From Luteitalea sp. (lineage in GTDB: Bacteria > Acidobacteriota > Vicinamibacteria > Vicinamibacterales > Vicinamibacteraceae): a stretch of 64,000 nt of DNA. The notes beneath the pieces were generated by a model, which saw only the letters and a program-made list of their open reading frames with translations, was not told the origin of the DNA and ran no database searches. The stretch covers positions 54,625 to 118,624 of the forward strand of contig WHTZ01000001.1 of NCBI GenBank assembly GCA_009377495.1. Direction: 5' to 3'. Position numbers and translations under genes: made by a program. Of the stretch, positions 63,649-64,000 are shown one piece after another (the stretch's first letter is position 1; the number at the start of each line of letters is the position of its first letter).

Positions 63649-64000
63649 ATGCCTCCGACCGATCCTGTTGCAGGTCCCGCTTCCGAGCCTGCGGAGCAGG
63701 CGGGCGCGTCCGCGCATACCCTGGCACTCGTTCAGCCGCGCGTCACCGCACGTGCACGGGGCCGGCGCCGAGGCGAAGCGCCCTCGCATCTGCCAGCGCC
63801 AGACTGGAGCCAGGTCGATCCGCACAACCTGAGCGACCCGGCCCTGTACATCAACCGGGAGTTGAGCTGGCTCGAATTCAATGAGCGGGTGCTCGATCAG
63901 GCGCGCGACGCCGCGCACCCGCTGCTCGAGCGGGTGAAGTTCCTCGCGATTGCCGCGAACAACCTGGATGAGTTCTTCATGGTCCGGGTGGCGACGCTCT
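63649..64000 (+). CDS. ppk1: Polyphosphate kinase 1, N-terminal part (3' end outside window)
   Basis: ATG 63649 opens a frame to the window end (117 codons). After a 60-residue Pro/Ala/Arg-rich stretch, the sequence [19 protein letters not shown] and [19 protein letters not shown] matches the N domain of PPK1. The enzyme makes polyphosphate from ATP. The N-terminal extension is not conserved. It is last in the phosphate island. Confidence 0.92.
   Translation, partial: MPPTDPVAGPASEPAEQAGASAHTLALVQPRVTARARGRRRGEAPSHLPAPDWSQVDPHNLSDPALYINRELSWLEFNERVLDQARDAAHPLLERVKFLAIAANNLDEFFMVRVATL

Overview
The window is GC-rich, densely coded DNA that looks like a soil or sediment Acidobacteriota of the Vicinamibacteria type. 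This is inferred from gene content: MacB/FtsX-type orphan permeases ending in DPxRALREE, a Tat-exported Gfo/Idh oxidoreductase coupled to a sugar-phosphate isomerase, a TonB receptor with a carboxypeptidase-regulatory N-terminal domain, and bacillithiol genes. I saw no rRNA, tRNA, CRISPR array, prophage or intact insertion sequence.

Layout. 1-4.5 kb: tail of an ABC permease, an operon of membrane-anchored Pcm, oxidoreductase and isomerase, and an XRE regulator. 4.7-12.4 kb: a TetR-controlled RND efflux operon (TetR, TolC, adaptor, pump, BON protein) whose TolC gene carries an in-frame amber stop. 12.5-13.5 kb: two toxin-antitoxin modules, the second with only a toxin stub. 13.5-17.1 kb: a full orphan permease and an AAA/DUF4143 ATPase. 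17.2-23.2 kb: nrdA-nrdB, whose small subunit has Phe in place of the radical Tyr (class Ic), then bshB1-bshA. 23.4-35.6 kb: Uma2 nuclease, an ECF sigma / small protein / MscS operon, a GH5-like hydrolase, a large membrane protein, a DesII-like radical SAM enzyme, a membrane spermidine-synthase-like protein coupled to a deoxyhypusine-synthase homologue, and an MFS exporter. 35.6-39.8 kb: two tandem transcription units for secreted proteins that share promoter, 5' hairpin, a four-Cys C-terminal domain and terminator but have unrelated N-terminal parts. 39.8-46.5 kb: a GT39-like transferase and an AlgI/AlgJ-type O-acetylation operon.

46.7-64 kb is a phosphate island: PhoB-PhoR, a TonB receptor with secreted partners, an NptA-type transporter, two PstS proteins, an OprP-type porin, ArsR/ArsC, a second PhoB-like regulator and the start of ppk1. 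Arrays of 11-bp-spaced KTNAC half-sites precede the TonB receptor, the second phoB and oprP and are probably this organism's PHO boxes. Outer-membrane entry (TonB receptor, OprP), periplasmic capture (two PstS), inner-membrane uptake (NptA), arsenate defence and polyphosphate storage are thus gathered, but pstCAB and phoU are not in the window.

Two kinds of small repeat fill the gaps between genes: GTAG-headed REP-like hairpins, often as inverted doublets, and short arrays with 7-8 bp units of many different sequences. Both often supply the last codons and stop codon of the neighbouring gene.
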